Source: Paramixta manurensis (GTDB lineage: Bacteria; Pseudomonadota; Gammaproteobacteria; Enterobacterales; Enterobacteriaceae). Taken from it: 64,000 bases of DNA. Every line of letters begins with the position of its first letter. Position 1 is the stretch's first letter. This document shows, one piece after another, positions 1 through 9,177 of the stretch. The stretch lies in the NCBI RefSeq assembly GCF_013285385.1, contig NZ_CP054212.1:3968001-4032000 (forward strand), in the 5' to 3' direction. The notes beneath the pieces were generated by a model. The model saw nothing but the letters and a program-made list of their open reading frames with translations. It did no database searches and had not been told where the DNA came from. The translations under genes and the position numbers were made by a program.

Positions 1-1
1 A

Positions 2-250
2 TTATTGCCCACCATGGCGGGTATCTCCGGCCTGAAAAACAGCCGTTTTCAGATCTTTAACTGGCTGAGCGGGTTTTTGTGGGTCTCGATTGTGGTGACG
101 TTTGGTTACGGCATCAGCCAGGTCCCGTTTATTAAGCGCCATGAAGACCAGGTCATGGCGGTGCTGATTATCCTGCCAGTTGCCTTGCTGTTTATCGGCT
201 TAGCCGGCAGCGTTGCGCTGATCTGGAAAAAGAAACGGCGGCGCGCCTGA
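2..250 (+). CDS. yghB: DedA-family inner membrane protein YghB, C-terminal part
   Basis: Only the last 82 codons are present; the gene begins before the window. The visible part carries the conserved DedA tail (PTMAGISGL, then NWLSGFLWV) with two hydrophobic membrane segments, joined by a charged loop (KRHEDQ), and a basic cytoplasmic end (WKKKRRRA). DedA proteins YghB and YqjA are partly redundant inner membrane proteins linked to membrane energetics, undecaprenyl/phospholipid carriers and cell division. The following yqhC-yqhD pair is what lies beside yghB in E. coli, which favours yghB over its paralogue yqjA. The apparent TTG start at base 5 is internal, not a real start. Confidence 0.85.
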   Translation, partial: LLPTMAGISGLKNSRFQIFNWLSGFLWVSIVVTFGYGISQVPFIKRHEDQVMAVLIILPVALLFIGLAGSVALIWKKKRRRA

Positions 251-264
251 GCGCGTGCCGCAGG

Positions 265-284
265 TTAACCGCTTAGCCGGTTAA
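265..284. terminator. Hairpin between convergent yghB and yqhC
   Basis: A 7-bp inverted repeat TTAACCG/CGGTTAA with a 6-base loop lies at the junction of two convergent genes and includes the yqhC stop codon. There is no T-run, so termination is inferred from position only. Confidence 0.35.
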
Positions 285-1166
285 TCGCATCCGTGTCATC
301 TCTTCCCCCGGCGTAACGCCGAAATAGCGCTTAAATTCACGCGAGAATTGTGAAGCGCTCTCATACCCCACCTTCATCGCGGCGGCGCTCGCCTTCAACC
401 CGCCTTGCAACATCATAATGCGTGCCTGATGCAGACGGTACGTTTTCAGATATTGCAGCGGCGAAGTGCTGGTCACCGCCTTAAAGTTATGGTGAAACGC
501 GGAAACACTCATATTCACTTCAGCGGCCAGCAACTCTACGCTGAGGTTATCGGTGTAATGGTTTTCGATACGTTTTAGCGCGCGGGAAATTTGGCTAAAT
601 TGCGTATGACGACTCACCAACGATAACAATGCGCCGCCGCAAGGGCCGGTTAACACGTAGTAGAGGATCTCGCGAATAATATTCGGCCCCAGCACTCGGG
701 CATCGCGCGCGGTCACCATCGCATCCAGCAAGCGTTCCGTGGCGCACAGCATCTCTTCGGTCAAAAATGAGGAGTGAATTCCTTGTGTTTGCGGCTTCGG
801 ATGAAAACTGTCGTCCTCGCCTAACTCAATCAACAAATCTTGCAGCCGCAGCATATCCACATGAATCGTCATCCCGGCCAGCGGATCTTCCGGTGAAGCG
901 AAGGTCTCACACTCAAACGGCAGCGGAATGGTCAACATCAGGTATTTGGTGGCGTCGTAATTAAAGGTAGTGGTGCCGATATACCCGACTTTGCTGCCCT
1001 GAAATAAAATCACAATCCCCGGCTTGTACATTACTGGAGTACGTCCGCCGGGCGTATCGCCATACAGCAGTGTGACATCGGGCAGTTCAGGAAGCGATGA
1101 GCGGCCAGCGTTACGTAAAGCGATAACTTGCTGCGCCAGTCTGGCACAGATAGCGTCACGATCCAT
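273..1166 (-). CDS. yqhC: AraC-family activator of yqhD-dkgA
   Basis: 297-aa AraC/XylS-type regulator. The N-terminal half (about residues 20-175) matches the AraC N-terminal effector domain; the C-terminal 100 residues hold the double helix-turn-helix, with the typical FSREFKRYFGVTP second-HTH signature. In E. coli, YqhC activates the neighbouring aldehyde reductase genes yqhD and dkgA in response to reactive aldehydes such as methylglyoxal and glyoxal. Here it is divergent from yqhD with about 175 bp between them, so the same role is likely. The ATG start is preceded by a purine-rich GAGACGAAA. Length is close to E. coli YqhC. Confidence 0.88.
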   Translation of the reverse strand: MDRDAICARLAQQVIALRNAGRSSLPELPDVTLLYGDTPGGRTPVMYKPGIVILFQGSKVGYIGTTTFNYDATKYLMLTIPLPFECETFASPEDPLAGMTIHVDMLRLQDLLIELGEDDSFHPKPQTQGIHSSFLTEEMLCATERLLDAMVTARDARVLGPNIIREILYYVLTGPCGGALLSLVSRHTQFSQISRALKRIENHYTDNLSVELLAAEVNMSVSAFHHNFKAVTSTSPLQYLKTYRLHQARIMMLQGGLKASAAAMKVGYESASQFSREFKRYFGVTPGEEMTRMRLTG

Positions 1167-1342
1167 TTTCGTCTCTCGTTGTAGATGATATGCAGAAATA
1201 TTGCCTTTTTACTGCGCAATTCTCCAGCCTTACGCAGAAACAGGCAAGATTCATGCAGAAATGAGCATTGAGGCGCCAGGTCATTATCCTGACAATGGTG
1301 TCCAACAAAACCCATCGCTGCCAGATCAAAAGGATAACCACG

Positions 1343-2500
1343 ATGAATAATTTTACCCTCCACACCCCCACCCGTATTTTGTTTGGCGAAGGCCAAATCG
1401 TGAATTTAAGCCATGAAATTCCGGCGGGAAGCAAAGTGTTAATCACCTTTGGCGGCGGCAGTGTGAAGAGCAACGGCGTGATGGATCAGGTGTATACCGC
1501 GCTGAAAGATTTTGATGTGCAAGAGTTCGGCGGGATTGAACCCAATCCAACCTATGAAACGTTAATGAAAGCGGTTGAGGTGGTCAAAGCAGAAAAGATC
1601 GATTTCCTGCTGGCGGTTGGCGGCGGTTCCGTGCTGGACGGCACCAAATTTATTGCCGCCGCCGCTTTCTATACCGATGAGCCCTGGAACATTTTGAAAA
1701 CGCGTGGCGCAGAAATTAAGCAAGCGCTGCCGATGGGTTCGGTACTGACTCTTCCGGCGACCGGATCTGAATCTAACAGCGGCGCGGTGATTACTCGCCG
1801 TGCAACTCACGACAAGCAAGCGTTCCATTCGCCGCACTGCCAGCCAGTGTTCGCAATTCTCGATCCGGTTTACACCTATACGCTGCCGCCGCGCCAGATT
1901 GCCAACGGCGTGGTCGATGCTTTCGTCCACACCATTGAGCAATATCTGACTTATCCGGTGAATGCCAAAGTGCAGGATCGTTTCGCTGAAGGCTTATTAC
2001 TGACGCTGGTTGAAGAAGGCCCGAAAGCGTTGCAGGAACCGGAAAACTATGGCGTGCGCGCTAATGTCATGTGGAGCGCCACCATGGCGTTGAACGGCCT
2101 GATTGGCGCCGGCGTGCCGCAGGATTGGGCAACGCATATGCTCGGCCATGAGTTAACCGCGCTACACGGTCTGGATCATGCGCAAACCCTCGCCGTGGTG
2201 CTCCCTTCGCTGATGAATATTAAACGTGTGGAAAAACGCGAAAAACTGTTGCAGTACGCGGAACGCGTTTGGGGTATCACCGACGGTGATGATAACGCGC
2301 GGATTGATGCGGCCATTGCGGCAACTCGAGGCTTTTTCGAAACCATGGGCGTACCAACCCGCCTGCAAGATTACCAGCTTGACGGCAGCTCGATTCCAAC
2401 GTTGTTGACCAAGCTGGAGGAGAAAGGTCTGACACAACTGGGCGAGCATAGCGACATTACCCTCGACGTCAGCCGTCAGATTTATCAGGACGCGTGCTAA
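1343..2500 (+). CDS. yqhD: NADPH-dependent aldehyde reductase YqhD
   Basis: 385-aa iron-type alcohol dehydrogenase that reduces short-chain and reactive aldehydes with NADPH in the cytosol. The protein starts MNNFTLHTPTRILFG, matching E. coli YqhD almost exactly, which fixes the start at the ATG preceded by AAAGGAT and not at the upstream in-frame ATG (1268). Visible signatures are the coenzyme loop GGGSVLDG and the metal ligands in VVDAFVHTIEQY and in GHELTALHGLDHAQ (Asp plus three His). It heads the yqhD-dkgA pair and is divergent from its activator yqhC. Confidence 0.95.
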   Translation: MNNFTLHTPTRILFGEGQIVNLSHEIPAGSKVLITFGGGSVKSNGVMDQVYTALKDFDVQEFGGIEPNPTYETLMKAVEVVKAEKIDFLLAVGGGSVLDGTKFIAAAAFYTDEPWNILKTRGAEIKQALPMGSVLTLPATGSESNSGAVITRRATHDKQAFHSPHCQPVFAILDPVYTYTLPPRQIANGVVDAFVHTIEQYLTYPVNAKVQDRFAEGLLLTLVEEGPKALQEPENYGVRANVMWSATMALNGLIGAGVPQDWATHMLGHELTALHGLDHAQTLAVVLPSLMNIKRVEKREKLLQYAERVWGITDGDDNARIDAAIAATRGFFETMGVPTRLQDYQLDGSSIPTLLTKLEEKGLTQLGEHSDITLDVSRQIYQDAC

Positions 2501-2548
2501 GCATTCTCACGGATAGAGACATCTCGACTAGACTTAACCTCATCGTTC

Positions 2549-2572
2549 AACCGATACCGTCGGGTATCGGTT
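2549..2572. promoter_or_regulatory. Strong hairpin in the yqhD-dkgA gap
   Basis: Perfect 10-bp inverted repeat AACCGATACC / GGTATCGGTT with the 4-base loop GTCG, in the 93-bp gap between yqhD and dkgA. No T-run follows. It could partly terminate, attenuate or stabilise the yqhD transcript, giving unequal expression of the two reductases. Confidence 0.5.
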
Positions 2573-2593
2573 AACCTGCAGAAAGGAGAAGTT

Positions 2594-3418
2594 ATGGCAG
2601 ATCAACCTATTATCAAACTTCATGATGGCAATATGATGCCGCAGTTCGGCCTCGGCGTTTGGCAAGCCAGTATTGAAGACGCACGCAAAGCAGCGGTAAA
2701 AGCCCTCGATGTTGGCTATCGTTCCATTGATACCGCTGCCATTTACAAAAATGAAGAAGCGATTGGTCAGGCGTTGCAAGAAACCGACGTCCCGCGCGAT
2801 GACATTTTTATCACCACCAAATTGTGGAACGAGGATCAGCTTAATAGCCAGCAGGCGATGGAGACCAGCCTGAAGAAACTCCAGCTTGAGCAGGTCGATC
2901 TTTATCTAATGCACTGGCCGTGCCCGGAAAAAGATAACTTTGTTGAAGCCTGGAAAGGCATGATTGAGCTGCAAAAGCAGGGGCTGACAAAAAGTATCGG
3001 CGTGTGTAATTTCCAGCAGGCGCATTTGAAACGGCTGATCGATGAAACTGGCGTGGTGCCGGTCGTTAACCAGATTGAGCTGCACCCAATGCTGCAACAG
3101 CGTGAACTGCACGCCTGGAACGCGATGCATCAGATTCAGACCGAATCATGGAGCCCGTTGGCGCAAGGCGGGAAAGGGGTTTTCGATCAGGAAATTATCA
3201 AAAACCTGGCGAAGAAATACGGTAAAACACCGGCGCAGATTGTGATTCGCTGGCATCTTGATAGCGGTTTGGTGGTGATCCCGAAATCCGTTACGCCGGC
3301 CCGTATTGAAGAGAACTTTAAGGTGTTTGATTTCCGTCTGGAGAAACCGGAAATCAGTGAAATTGCCAAGTTGGATAAAGGCCAGCGCCTGGGGCCAGAT
3401 CCGGACGAGTTTAATTAA
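2594..3418 (+). CDS. dkgA: 2,5-diketo-D-gluconate / methylglyoxal reductase A
   Basis: 274-aa aldo-keto reductase (AKR5 type), a cytosolic TIM-barrel enzyme that uses NADPH to reduce 2,5-diketogluconate, methylglyoxal and other carbonyls. The catalytic tetrad is visible: Asp and Tyr in DTAAIYKNEEAIG (about residues 45-57), Lys in TTKLWNED and His in YLMHWPCP. The phosphate-binding IPKSVTPARIEEN lies near the C-terminus. A strong GAAAGGAGAAG ribosome site precedes the ATG. Second gene after yqhD and probably under YqhC. Confidence 0.94.
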   Translation: MADQPIIKLHDGNMMPQFGLGVWQASIEDARKAAVKALDVGYRSIDTAAIYKNEEAIGQALQETDVPRDDIFITTKLWNEDQLNSQQAMETSLKKLQLEQVDLYLMHWPCPEKDNFVEAWKGMIELQKQGLTKSIGVCNFQQAHLKRLIDETGVVPVVNQIELHPMLQQRELHAWNAMHQIQTESWSPLAQGGKGVFDQEIIKNLAKKYGKTPAQIVIRWHLDSGLVVIPKSVTPARIEENFKVFDFRLEKPEISEIAKLDKGQRLGPDPDEFN

Positions 3419-3424
3419 TCGCTT

Positions 3425-3446
3425 TTGGCCGGGCATGCCCGGCCAA
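3425..3446. terminator. Perfect palindrome between dkgA and ftsP
   Basis: A 22-nt perfect GC-rich palindrome (half-site TTGGCCGGGCA) fills the space between the convergent dkgA and ftsP stops. It has no clear U-tract on either strand. A bidirectional terminator or RNA 3'-end stabiliser is the likely role. Confidence 0.5.
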
Positions 3447-3447
3447 C

Positions 3448-4866
3448 TCACGGTATCGGCTGCACCAATAATTGACCGGCGCTACCGCGATCCGCCATCT
3501 CCAGCGCCTGGCTGTAATAGACAAACGGAAAGTGATCGGACGAAGGTTGAGTAAAAGAAACCAATAGCTCAACATCGCCATCGACCCAAACGGTATCCTT
3601 CCAACCGCGATCTTCTCCCATCGGCGACGCGCCATTCACACTCTTAATCAGAAACATCACGCCCTGAATATGCAACGGTTGCGGCATATCCGCATGAATG
3701 ATCCAACGCTCCCATGTCCCCTGCTGCGCCTGTGTATCAATCCGTGACATATCCCATAACGCGCCGTTAATCCCCGGCAGAGAATCGCCCAGACGGAATT
3801 CACGAATGCGGCTTGGGGTACCATCAATTAATTGATCGGCCAATAAACGCATCGGCAAATTATCGGTCACCAAAGGCAACAAGCCAGTAGGACGCAGCGT
3901 CAACACCAGCGTGGAGGTCAGGATACTGGAGGGCTCAAACAAACCGCGCAGCCGATCCATAATCCCTGCCGCCGCGCCCGCGGTAATCGACACTTCGTCG
4001 CCCTGCGACATATCGATCAAGACTTCACGCCGTTCGCCCGGCGCCAGCGAAAGTTGCTGTACCGCAACCGGTGCCGGGAGAAAGCCCTGATCGCTGGCAA
4101 TTACGTTAAAGGGGCGATTGTCACTCAGGCTTAACGCATAGCGTCGGGCGTTGGAGGCGTTTAATAAACGTAGGCGCACCCAGCCGCGTGACACCTCGAC
4201 ATAGGGATTCTGTACGCCATTAACCAGCAGCGTATCGCCCACCATGCCGCCATTGTCCGGCGGGTTATAAACCGGGGTACCAAAATTATCGAGCCGTTTA
4301 TCTTGAATAATCAGCGGAAAGTCATCCACACCGTAATGATTCGGCAACGGTAAGGCTTTACTCACCTCATCTTCAATCAGCCACATGCCCGCCAGCCCAT
4401 TGTAAACATGCGGCGCCATGCGATTGGGCGTATTAGCATGATACCAACAGGTTGCGGCAGCCTGGCGGATCGGCAACACTGGCGACCAGTCAACGCCTGG
4501 CGACATCAGCCGTGGCGCGCCGCCCATCAATGCGCCGGGCACCTGTAACCCGCTGACGGTCATCGCCACCGGTTCGTTCAACCGATTACTGTAAATCAGT
4601 TTGACGTCATCCCCACTCCAGACACGTACCGTTGGGCCTAAATACATGCCATTAACCCCCCACACCGGGGCTTTATTACTGTCGCCGGAAAAAGACCAGT
4701 GGCTGCGCTGTAGCGTCAAAAATAGCGGCTGACCGCGACGTGACTCCAGCAACGGCGGAACCGGCAACGCCGTCTCTCCTCCTGCCGCCAGAGCGCGAAA
4801 CGGCACAGCGCTTGCGCACAGGGCAAGACCCGATGCCTGAATAAATTGACGTCGACTGAAAGACAT
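3448..4866 (-). CDS. ftsP: Cell division protein FtsP (SufI)
   Basis: 472-aa periplasmic protein with multicopper-oxidase fold. The N-terminus has a clear Tat signal (SRRQFIQ at residues 4-10, then a hydrophobic stretch ending FRALA), so it is exported folded. FtsP protects or stabilises the divisome under stress. Three cupredoxin-like regions can be followed, but the copper-ligand motifs of true oxidases are degenerate (for example WYHANTPNRMAPHV in place of an HxH copper motif), as expected for the non-enzymatic FtsP. It lies downstream of plsC on the same strand, separated by about 220 bp that holds a dispersed repeat. Confidence 0.93.
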   Translation of the reverse strand: MSFSRRQFIQASGLALCASAVPFRALAAGGETALPVPPLLESRRGQPLFLTLQRSHWSFSGDSNKAPVWGVNGMYLGPTVRVWSGDDVKLIYSNRLNEPVAMTVSGLQVPGALMGGAPRLMSPGVDWSPVLPIRQAAATCWYHANTPNRMAPHVYNGLAGMWLIEDEVSKALPLPNHYGVDDFPLIIQDKRLDNFGTPVYNPPDNGGMVGDTLLVNGVQNPYVEVSRGWVRLRLLNASNARRYALSLSDNRPFNVIASDQGFLPAPVAVQQLSLAPGERREVLIDMSQGDEVSITAGAAAGIMDRLRGLFEPSSILTSTLVLTLRPTGLLPLVTDNLPMRLLADQLIDGTPSRIREFRLGDSLPGINGALWDMSRIDTQAQQGTWERWIIHADMPQPLHIQGVMFLIKSVNGASPMGEDRGWKDTVWVDGDVELLVSFTQPSSDHFPFVYYSQALEMADRGSAGQLLVQPIP

Positions 4867-4949
4867 AACGACTCCGTACCCGTAAGCGTGGCGAATAACT
4901 CGCCGTCCATTTTTCTGATTATGTGGGAATGCCGCGTCGGTACCAGAAA

Positions 4950-5014
4950 ATACCCGTCATACTGCAAGCTGCCTGTGCGTAGCCGCGTTCCTGCAACCCG
5001 AATTATGTAGGGTA
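4950..5014. repeat. Dispersed ATACCC...GGGTA repeat, copy A
   Basis: About 65 bp starting ATACCCGTCATAC and ending ATTATGTAGGGTA, with inverted termini (ATACCC/GGGTA). It is similar over its whole length to copy B at 5869-5934 (roughly five bases in six by eye), and its ends match copies C and D. It lies in the ftsP-plsC gap, just downstream of plsC. It has no coding capacity and resembles the palindromic MITE-like or ERIC-like repeats of enterobacteria. Confidence 0.75.
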
Positions 5015-5085
5015 AAGTACCTTGATTGTTAGTGACCGATCAGCCCCGGCAATAGAATGCGCCTTCACTGACCGGCCACGATTAC

Positions 5086-5823
5086 TTAAAGCTTACCGCT
5101 GGCCTCACGTTCAGCCACTTCTGCGTTTAATTCATCAATCTTCGCCGCCATTAATTCACGGCAATGGGTCGCCAGTTTGCGCACTGATTGATTTTCAAAT
5201 TGTTTGATATCCACCGGCGGCAGCATTTCAACAATCACTAACCCGTTTTTCCAGCGGTTTAATTTAATTTTGTCATGCGTATTTGAAACCACCACCGGAA
5301 TAACCGGCACGCCGGCCGCCATTGCCGCATGAAAGGCGCCGGTTTTAAACGGTAACAGACCACGTCCACGACTACGCGTCCCTTCCGGGAACATCCAGAA
5401 AGAGATTTTCTTCCGTTTAAACTGATCGATCAGCTCGCCAATGGTACCGTGCGCTTTCGCCCGATTATCGCGATCAATTAACAAATTACCGGTCAACCAG
5501 TAGAGTTGACCAAAAAAGGGAACCCATAACAGACTTTTCTTGCCGACGGTTACCGTGGTTGGCTGCACAATATTCGCCGCGGTAATCATATCGTAATTGT
5601 TCTGGTGGTTAGCAATATAGATAGCATTACCAAATTGCTCAGCGTTTTCCGGTTTACGCAGTTCGACTTTTACGCCAAAAATGGTAGAAAGACGACCAAA
5701 AGCGTGACCAAAAGTCGCGACATGGCGAGGATTGCGCGGCGAAAACAGACAATAAATACAACCAAAAACACAAACCAGTATCGAATAAATAACCACGAAA
5801 ATGGTACGTAAAATTAACAGCAT
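5086..5823 (-). CDS. plsC: 1-acyl-sn-glycerol-3-phosphate acyltransferase
   Basis: 245-aa inner-membrane enzyme that acylates lysophosphatidic acid to phosphatidic acid in phospholipid synthesis. One N-terminal membrane segment (about residues 5-25) precedes the acyltransferase domain with motif I NHQNNYD (catalytic His and Asp) and motif III FPEGTRSRG. The ATG at 5823 is preferred over the GTG two codons upstream: the GTG overlaps the GAGGTG ribosome site, and the ATG start gives exactly the E. coli length. Two direct copies of the dispersed repeat flank the gene. Confidence 0.95.
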   Translation of the reverse strand: MLLILRTIFVVIYSILVCVFGCIYCLFSPRNPRHVATFGHAFGRLSTIFGVKVELRKPENAEQFGNAIYIANHQNNYDMITAANIVQPTTVTVGKKSLLWVPFFGQLYWLTGNLLIDRDNRAKAHGTIGELIDQFKRKKISFWMFPEGTRSRGRGLLPFKTGAFHAAMAAGVPVIPVVVSNTHDKIKLNRWKNGLVIVEMLPPVDIKQFENQSVRKLATHCRELMAAKIDELNAEVAEREASGKL

Positions 5824-5868
5824 AGCCACCTCATATTAGCTTCCGTCTCAGTATACCGACTTTCATCC

Positions 5869-5934
5869 ATACCCGTCATACTTCAAGTTGCCTGTGCGTT
5901 GCCGCCTTCCTGCCACTCAAATTATTGAGGGTCT
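5869..5934. repeat. Dispersed ATACCC...GGGT repeat, copy B
   Basis: About 66 bp, beginning ATACCCGTCATACTTCAAG and ending ATTATTGAGGGT, in the plsC-parC gap and in the same orientation as copy A. Read on the other strand it runs from ACCCTCAATAAT to ATGACGGGTAT, the same layout as the ends of copies C and D. It lies within the likely plsC promoter or leader region. Confidence 0.78.
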
Positions 5935-6004
5935 AAAACTCGCCGGTATTGTGCCGAACGGCCACGACGCTCTGCGTTACCGTTCAGCAACTTCCTTAGG
6001 TAGG

Positions 6005-8278
6005 TTACTCTTCGCTATCAACCGCGATCGGACGCGCTGGCGCATCCACATCAACCCGATCAATACGCTGCAAACCGCGTGGCAACAGCGTACCGCGACG
6101 TCCACGCTCGGCGCGGAACTTCTGCAACTCTTCCGCCCGTAGCGTCAGTTTCCGTTTACCAACGTGCAGGGTAATCGCGCTCCCCGTCGGTAACAACAAC
6201 AGCCAGGCAACTTTATCCTCGCCCTTCGCCGCCTGCGCCGACGGAATAGAGATAATCTTGTTGCCTTTACCTTTCGATAACTGCGGCAAATCGCCAACCG
6301 GGAACATCAACATCCGGCCTGCGGCGGTGATCGCCAACAGCATATCCTCATCACTGTGCACCGCCATTGGTGTAATCACTTTGGCATTATCCGGCAACGT
6401 CAGCAGCGCTTTACCGGCACGATTACGCGAGATCAGATCGCTAAAGGTACACACAAAGCCATAACCGGCGTCTGAAGCCATCAACAGTTTCTGCTCATCT
6501 GGCTCCATCAGAACCTGTTCGACAACCGCACCTGGCGGCGGGGTCAGCTTACCGGTCAAGGGTTCGCCCTGCCCGCGCGCCGATGGCAAGGTAGAAGGAT
6601 CGAGCGTGTAACTGCGCCCGGTCGAGTCAAGGAACGCCACCGGCTGATTACTTTTACCACGCGCTGCCGCACGGAAACTGTCTCCGGCTTTATAACTCAA
6701 CCCGGCGGGATCGATATCATGCCCTTTGGCGCTACGCACCCACCCCATCTGCGACAAAACAATGGTGACCGGTTCAGACGGCACCAATTCATGTTCACTG
6801 ATCGCTTTCGCTTCTTCACGCTCGCGCAGCGGAGAACGACGATCATCGCCGTACTTATCGCTATCGGCCTGCAGTTCTTTTTTCAGCAGCGTGTTCATCT
6901 TACGCTCAGATGCCAGAATGCCCTGCAGTTGATCGCGCTCTTTTTCCAGCTCGCTCTGTTCGCCGCGAATCTTCATCTCTTCAAGTTTGGCGAGGTGGCG
7001 TAATTTCAGCTCAAGGATGGCTTCCGCCTGCGTCTCGCTAATACCGAAACGCGACATCAGCACCGGCTTCGGTTCATCCTCACTGCGAATAATATGAATC
7101 ACTTCATCAATATTGAGGAACGCAACCAGCAAGCCTTCCAAAATATGCAGGCGCTTCAGCACCTTCTCTAACCGGTAATTCAGGCGACGGCGCACCGTAT
7201 CGCGACGGAATACCAGCCATTCGGAGAGAATTTCCAGCAGGTTTTTTACCGCCGGGCGATTGTCCAACCCGATCATATTCAGGTTAATGCGGTAGCTTTT
7301 CTCCAGGTCGGTGGTGGCAAACAGATGGTTCATCACCTGTTCGAGATCGACGCGGTTCGAGCGTGGCACAATGACTAAACGGGTTGGATTCTCATGATCG
7401 GACTCGTCGCGTAGATCCTCCACCATCGGCAGTTTTTTGTTACGCATTTGCGCGGCAATCTGCTCCAACACGCGCGCGCCGGATACCTGGTGCGGCAAGG
7501 CGGTAATCACCACATCGCCATCTTCTTTTTTCCATACCGCACGCTGGCGCACCGATCCGCGCCCGTTTTGGTAGATTTTGCGGATCTCTTCACGCGGCGT
7601 GATGATCTCGGCTTCGGTGGGGAAATCCGGCCCCTGCACAATCTCTAACAGATCGTCCAGCGTGGCTTTCGGATTATCGATCAGAGAAATGGTCGCACGG
7701 GCCACTTCACGTAAGTTATGCGGTGGAATATCGGTCGCCATCCCCACCGCAATGCCGGTGGTGCCGTTCAGCAGAATGTTAGGCAGACGAGCCGGCAACA
7801 TTTTCGGCTCTTGCAGGGTACCGTCAAAGTTCGGCACATAATCCACCGTCCCCTGCCCTAATTCGCCCAGCAACAACTCGGCATAGTTAGACAGGCGCGA
7901 TTCGGTATAACGCATCGCCGCAAAGGATTTGGGATCGTCAGGCGCGCCCCAGTTCCCTTGACCATCCACCAACGGATAACGATACGAGAATGGCTGCGCC
8001 ATCAGCACCATCGCTTCATAGCAGGCGCTATCACCATGCGGATGGTATTTACCCAGCACGTCACCCACGGTACGCGCCGATTTTTTGAACTTGGCGCTGG
8101 CGTTCAGCCCCAACTCCGACATGGCATAGACAATACGACGCTGAACCGGCTTTAAGCCATCGCCAATGTAGGGCAGCGCCCGGTCCATGATGACGTACAT
8201 GGAGTAGTTGAGGTAAGCATTTTCCGTAAACTTATGCAGAGCAAGCCGCTCCGCACCATCCTGCGTCAAATCACTCAT
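6005..8278 (-). CDS. parC: DNA topoisomerase IV subunit A
   Basis: 757-aa type IIA topoisomerase subunit that, with ParE, decatenates daughter chromosomes. The breakage-reunion domain occupies about residues 1-480, with catalytic Tyr in AAMRYTESRLS. The quinolone-resistance region reads HPHGDSACYEA, so the Ser and Glu most often changed in resistance are the sensitive wild type. The C-terminal beta-pinwheel begins near residue 490 and includes QMGWVRSAKGHD. The second ATG (MSDLTQDG) is chosen: GAGGAA is directly abutting the first ATG but 9 bases from the second. The E. coli neighbours qseB/qseC are absent upstream. Confidence 0.97.
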   Translation of the reverse strand: MSDLTQDGAERLALHKFTENAYLNYSMYVIMDRALPYIGDGLKPVQRRIVYAMSELGLNASAKFKKSARTVGDVLGKYHPHGDSACYEAMVLMAQPFSYRYPLVDGQGNWGAPDDPKSFAAMRYTESRLSNYAELLLGELGQGTVDYVPNFDGTLQEPKMLPARLPNILLNGTTGIAVGMATDIPPHNLREVARATISLIDNPKATLDDLLEIVQGPDFPTEAEIITPREEIRKIYQNGRGSVRQRAVWKKEDGDVVITALPHQVSGARVLEQIAAQMRNKKLPMVEDLRDESDHENPTRLVIVPRSNRVDLEQVMNHLFATTDLEKSYRINLNMIGLDNRPAVKNLLEILSEWLVFRRDTVRRRLNYRLEKVLKRLHILEGLLVAFLNIDEVIHIIRSEDEPKPVLMSRFGISETQAEAILELKLRHLAKLEEMKIRGEQSELEKERDQLQGILASERKMNTLLKKELQADSDKYGDDRRSPLREREEAKAISEHELVPSEPVTIVLSQMGWVRSAKGHDIDPAGLSYKAGDSFRAAARGKSNQPVAFLDSTGRSYTLDPSTLPSARGQGEPLTGKLTPPPGAVVEQVLMEPDEQKLLMASDAGYGFVCTFSDLISRNRAGKALLTLPDNAKVITPMAVHSDEDMLLAITAAGRMLMFPVGDLPQLSKGKGNKIISIPSAQAAKGEDKVAWLLLLPTGSAITLHVGKRKLTLRAEELQKFRAERGRRGTLLPRGLQRIDRVDVDAPARPIAVDSEE

Positions 8279-8562
8279 TGGTTTCATTTCCTCACATTAC
8301 GACGCGATAACCCACCACTGCGACGCGCCGCATAGCGGTATATTTGGCGAGGATAGTACCTTATCTCGCCGGGTTCTGTCACAGAGAACCGCTCGGCAGC
8401 CGTGCAGGACCGTTTTTCGACAGTGAGGCGCTAAGCAGAACGTACCCGTTCTTTAAATCAGCAATTATTGCGATTAACGCAAAAGTGTTGTGATCAATCA
8501 CTCATTTTTCCCCAGACTTCGCGCGCGTACACTGACGCAAATTTTGTAACGGAGTAAAAGAG

Positions 8563-9144
8563 ATGAGCAAGATTCTGATTATTGATGCGGGTAAAAGCTT
8601 TGCCCACTCAAAAGGCGAGTTAAACCATACCCTCGCTAATGTAGCGGCCACCTTCCTGCGCGATAACGGGCACCAAGTCGAGGTTACCGTGGTGGATAAC
8701 GGGTATAACGTCGCCGATGAGATCCAAAAATATCTCGCGTCTGACGTTGTCATTTATCAAATGCCTGGCTGGTGGATGGGTGAACCGTGGATCCTGAAAA
8801 AATATATTGATGAAGTGTTTACAGAAGGTCACGGCGCTCTGTACGCCAGCGATGGTCGCACGCGTTCTGATGCCAGTAAAAAATATGGCTCCGGCGGCCT
8901 GATTCAGGGCAAAAAATATATGCTCTCTCTGACGTGGAACGCCCCGCTAGAAGCCTTTACCGATCCGGAGCAGTTCTTTGAAGGCGTCGGCGTGGATGGG
9001 TTGTACCTGCATTTCCATAAAGCCAACCAGTTCTTAGGCATGGAAGGTTTGCCGACCTTTATCTGTAACGATGTGATCAAACAACCGGATATTCCGAACG
9101 ATATTGCCCGTTATCGTGAGCATCTTAGCCAAATTTTTGCTTAA
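8563..9144 (+). CDS. mdaB: NADPH:quinone reductase MdaB
   Basis: 193-aa flavodoxin-like FAD enzyme that reduces quinones by two electrons in the cytosol, sparing the cell from semiquinone and superoxide. The sequence shows MSKILIIDAGKSFAHSKG at the start, the YQMPGWWMGEP quinone/flavin loop and the LTWNAPLEAF segment typical of MdaB. The ribosome site GGAGTAAAAGAG is strong. It is followed 33 bp later by ygiN, the partner quinol monooxygenase, as in E. coli. Confidence 0.95.
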   Translation: MSKILIIDAGKSFAHSKGELNHTLANVAATFLRDNGHQVEVTVVDNGYNVADEIQKYLASDVVIYQMPGWWMGEPWILKKYIDEVFTEGHGALYASDGRTRSDASKKYGSGGLIQGKKYMLSLTWNAPLEAFTDPEQFFEGVGVDGLYLHFHKANQFLGMEGLPTFICNDVIKQPDIPNDIARYREHLSQIFA

Positions 9145-9177
9145 CTTATTCTTCTCTGTATCCATAAAGGAAACGCT

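Noticed and set aside
5086..5829. GTG start two codons upstream of the plsC ATG
   Set aside because: The GTG is part of the GAGGTG ribosome site; the ATG at 5823 has proper spacing and gives the family length.
6005..8278. Quinolone-resistance change in parC
   Set aside because: The resistance-determining region reads HPHGDSACYEA, the sensitive form.
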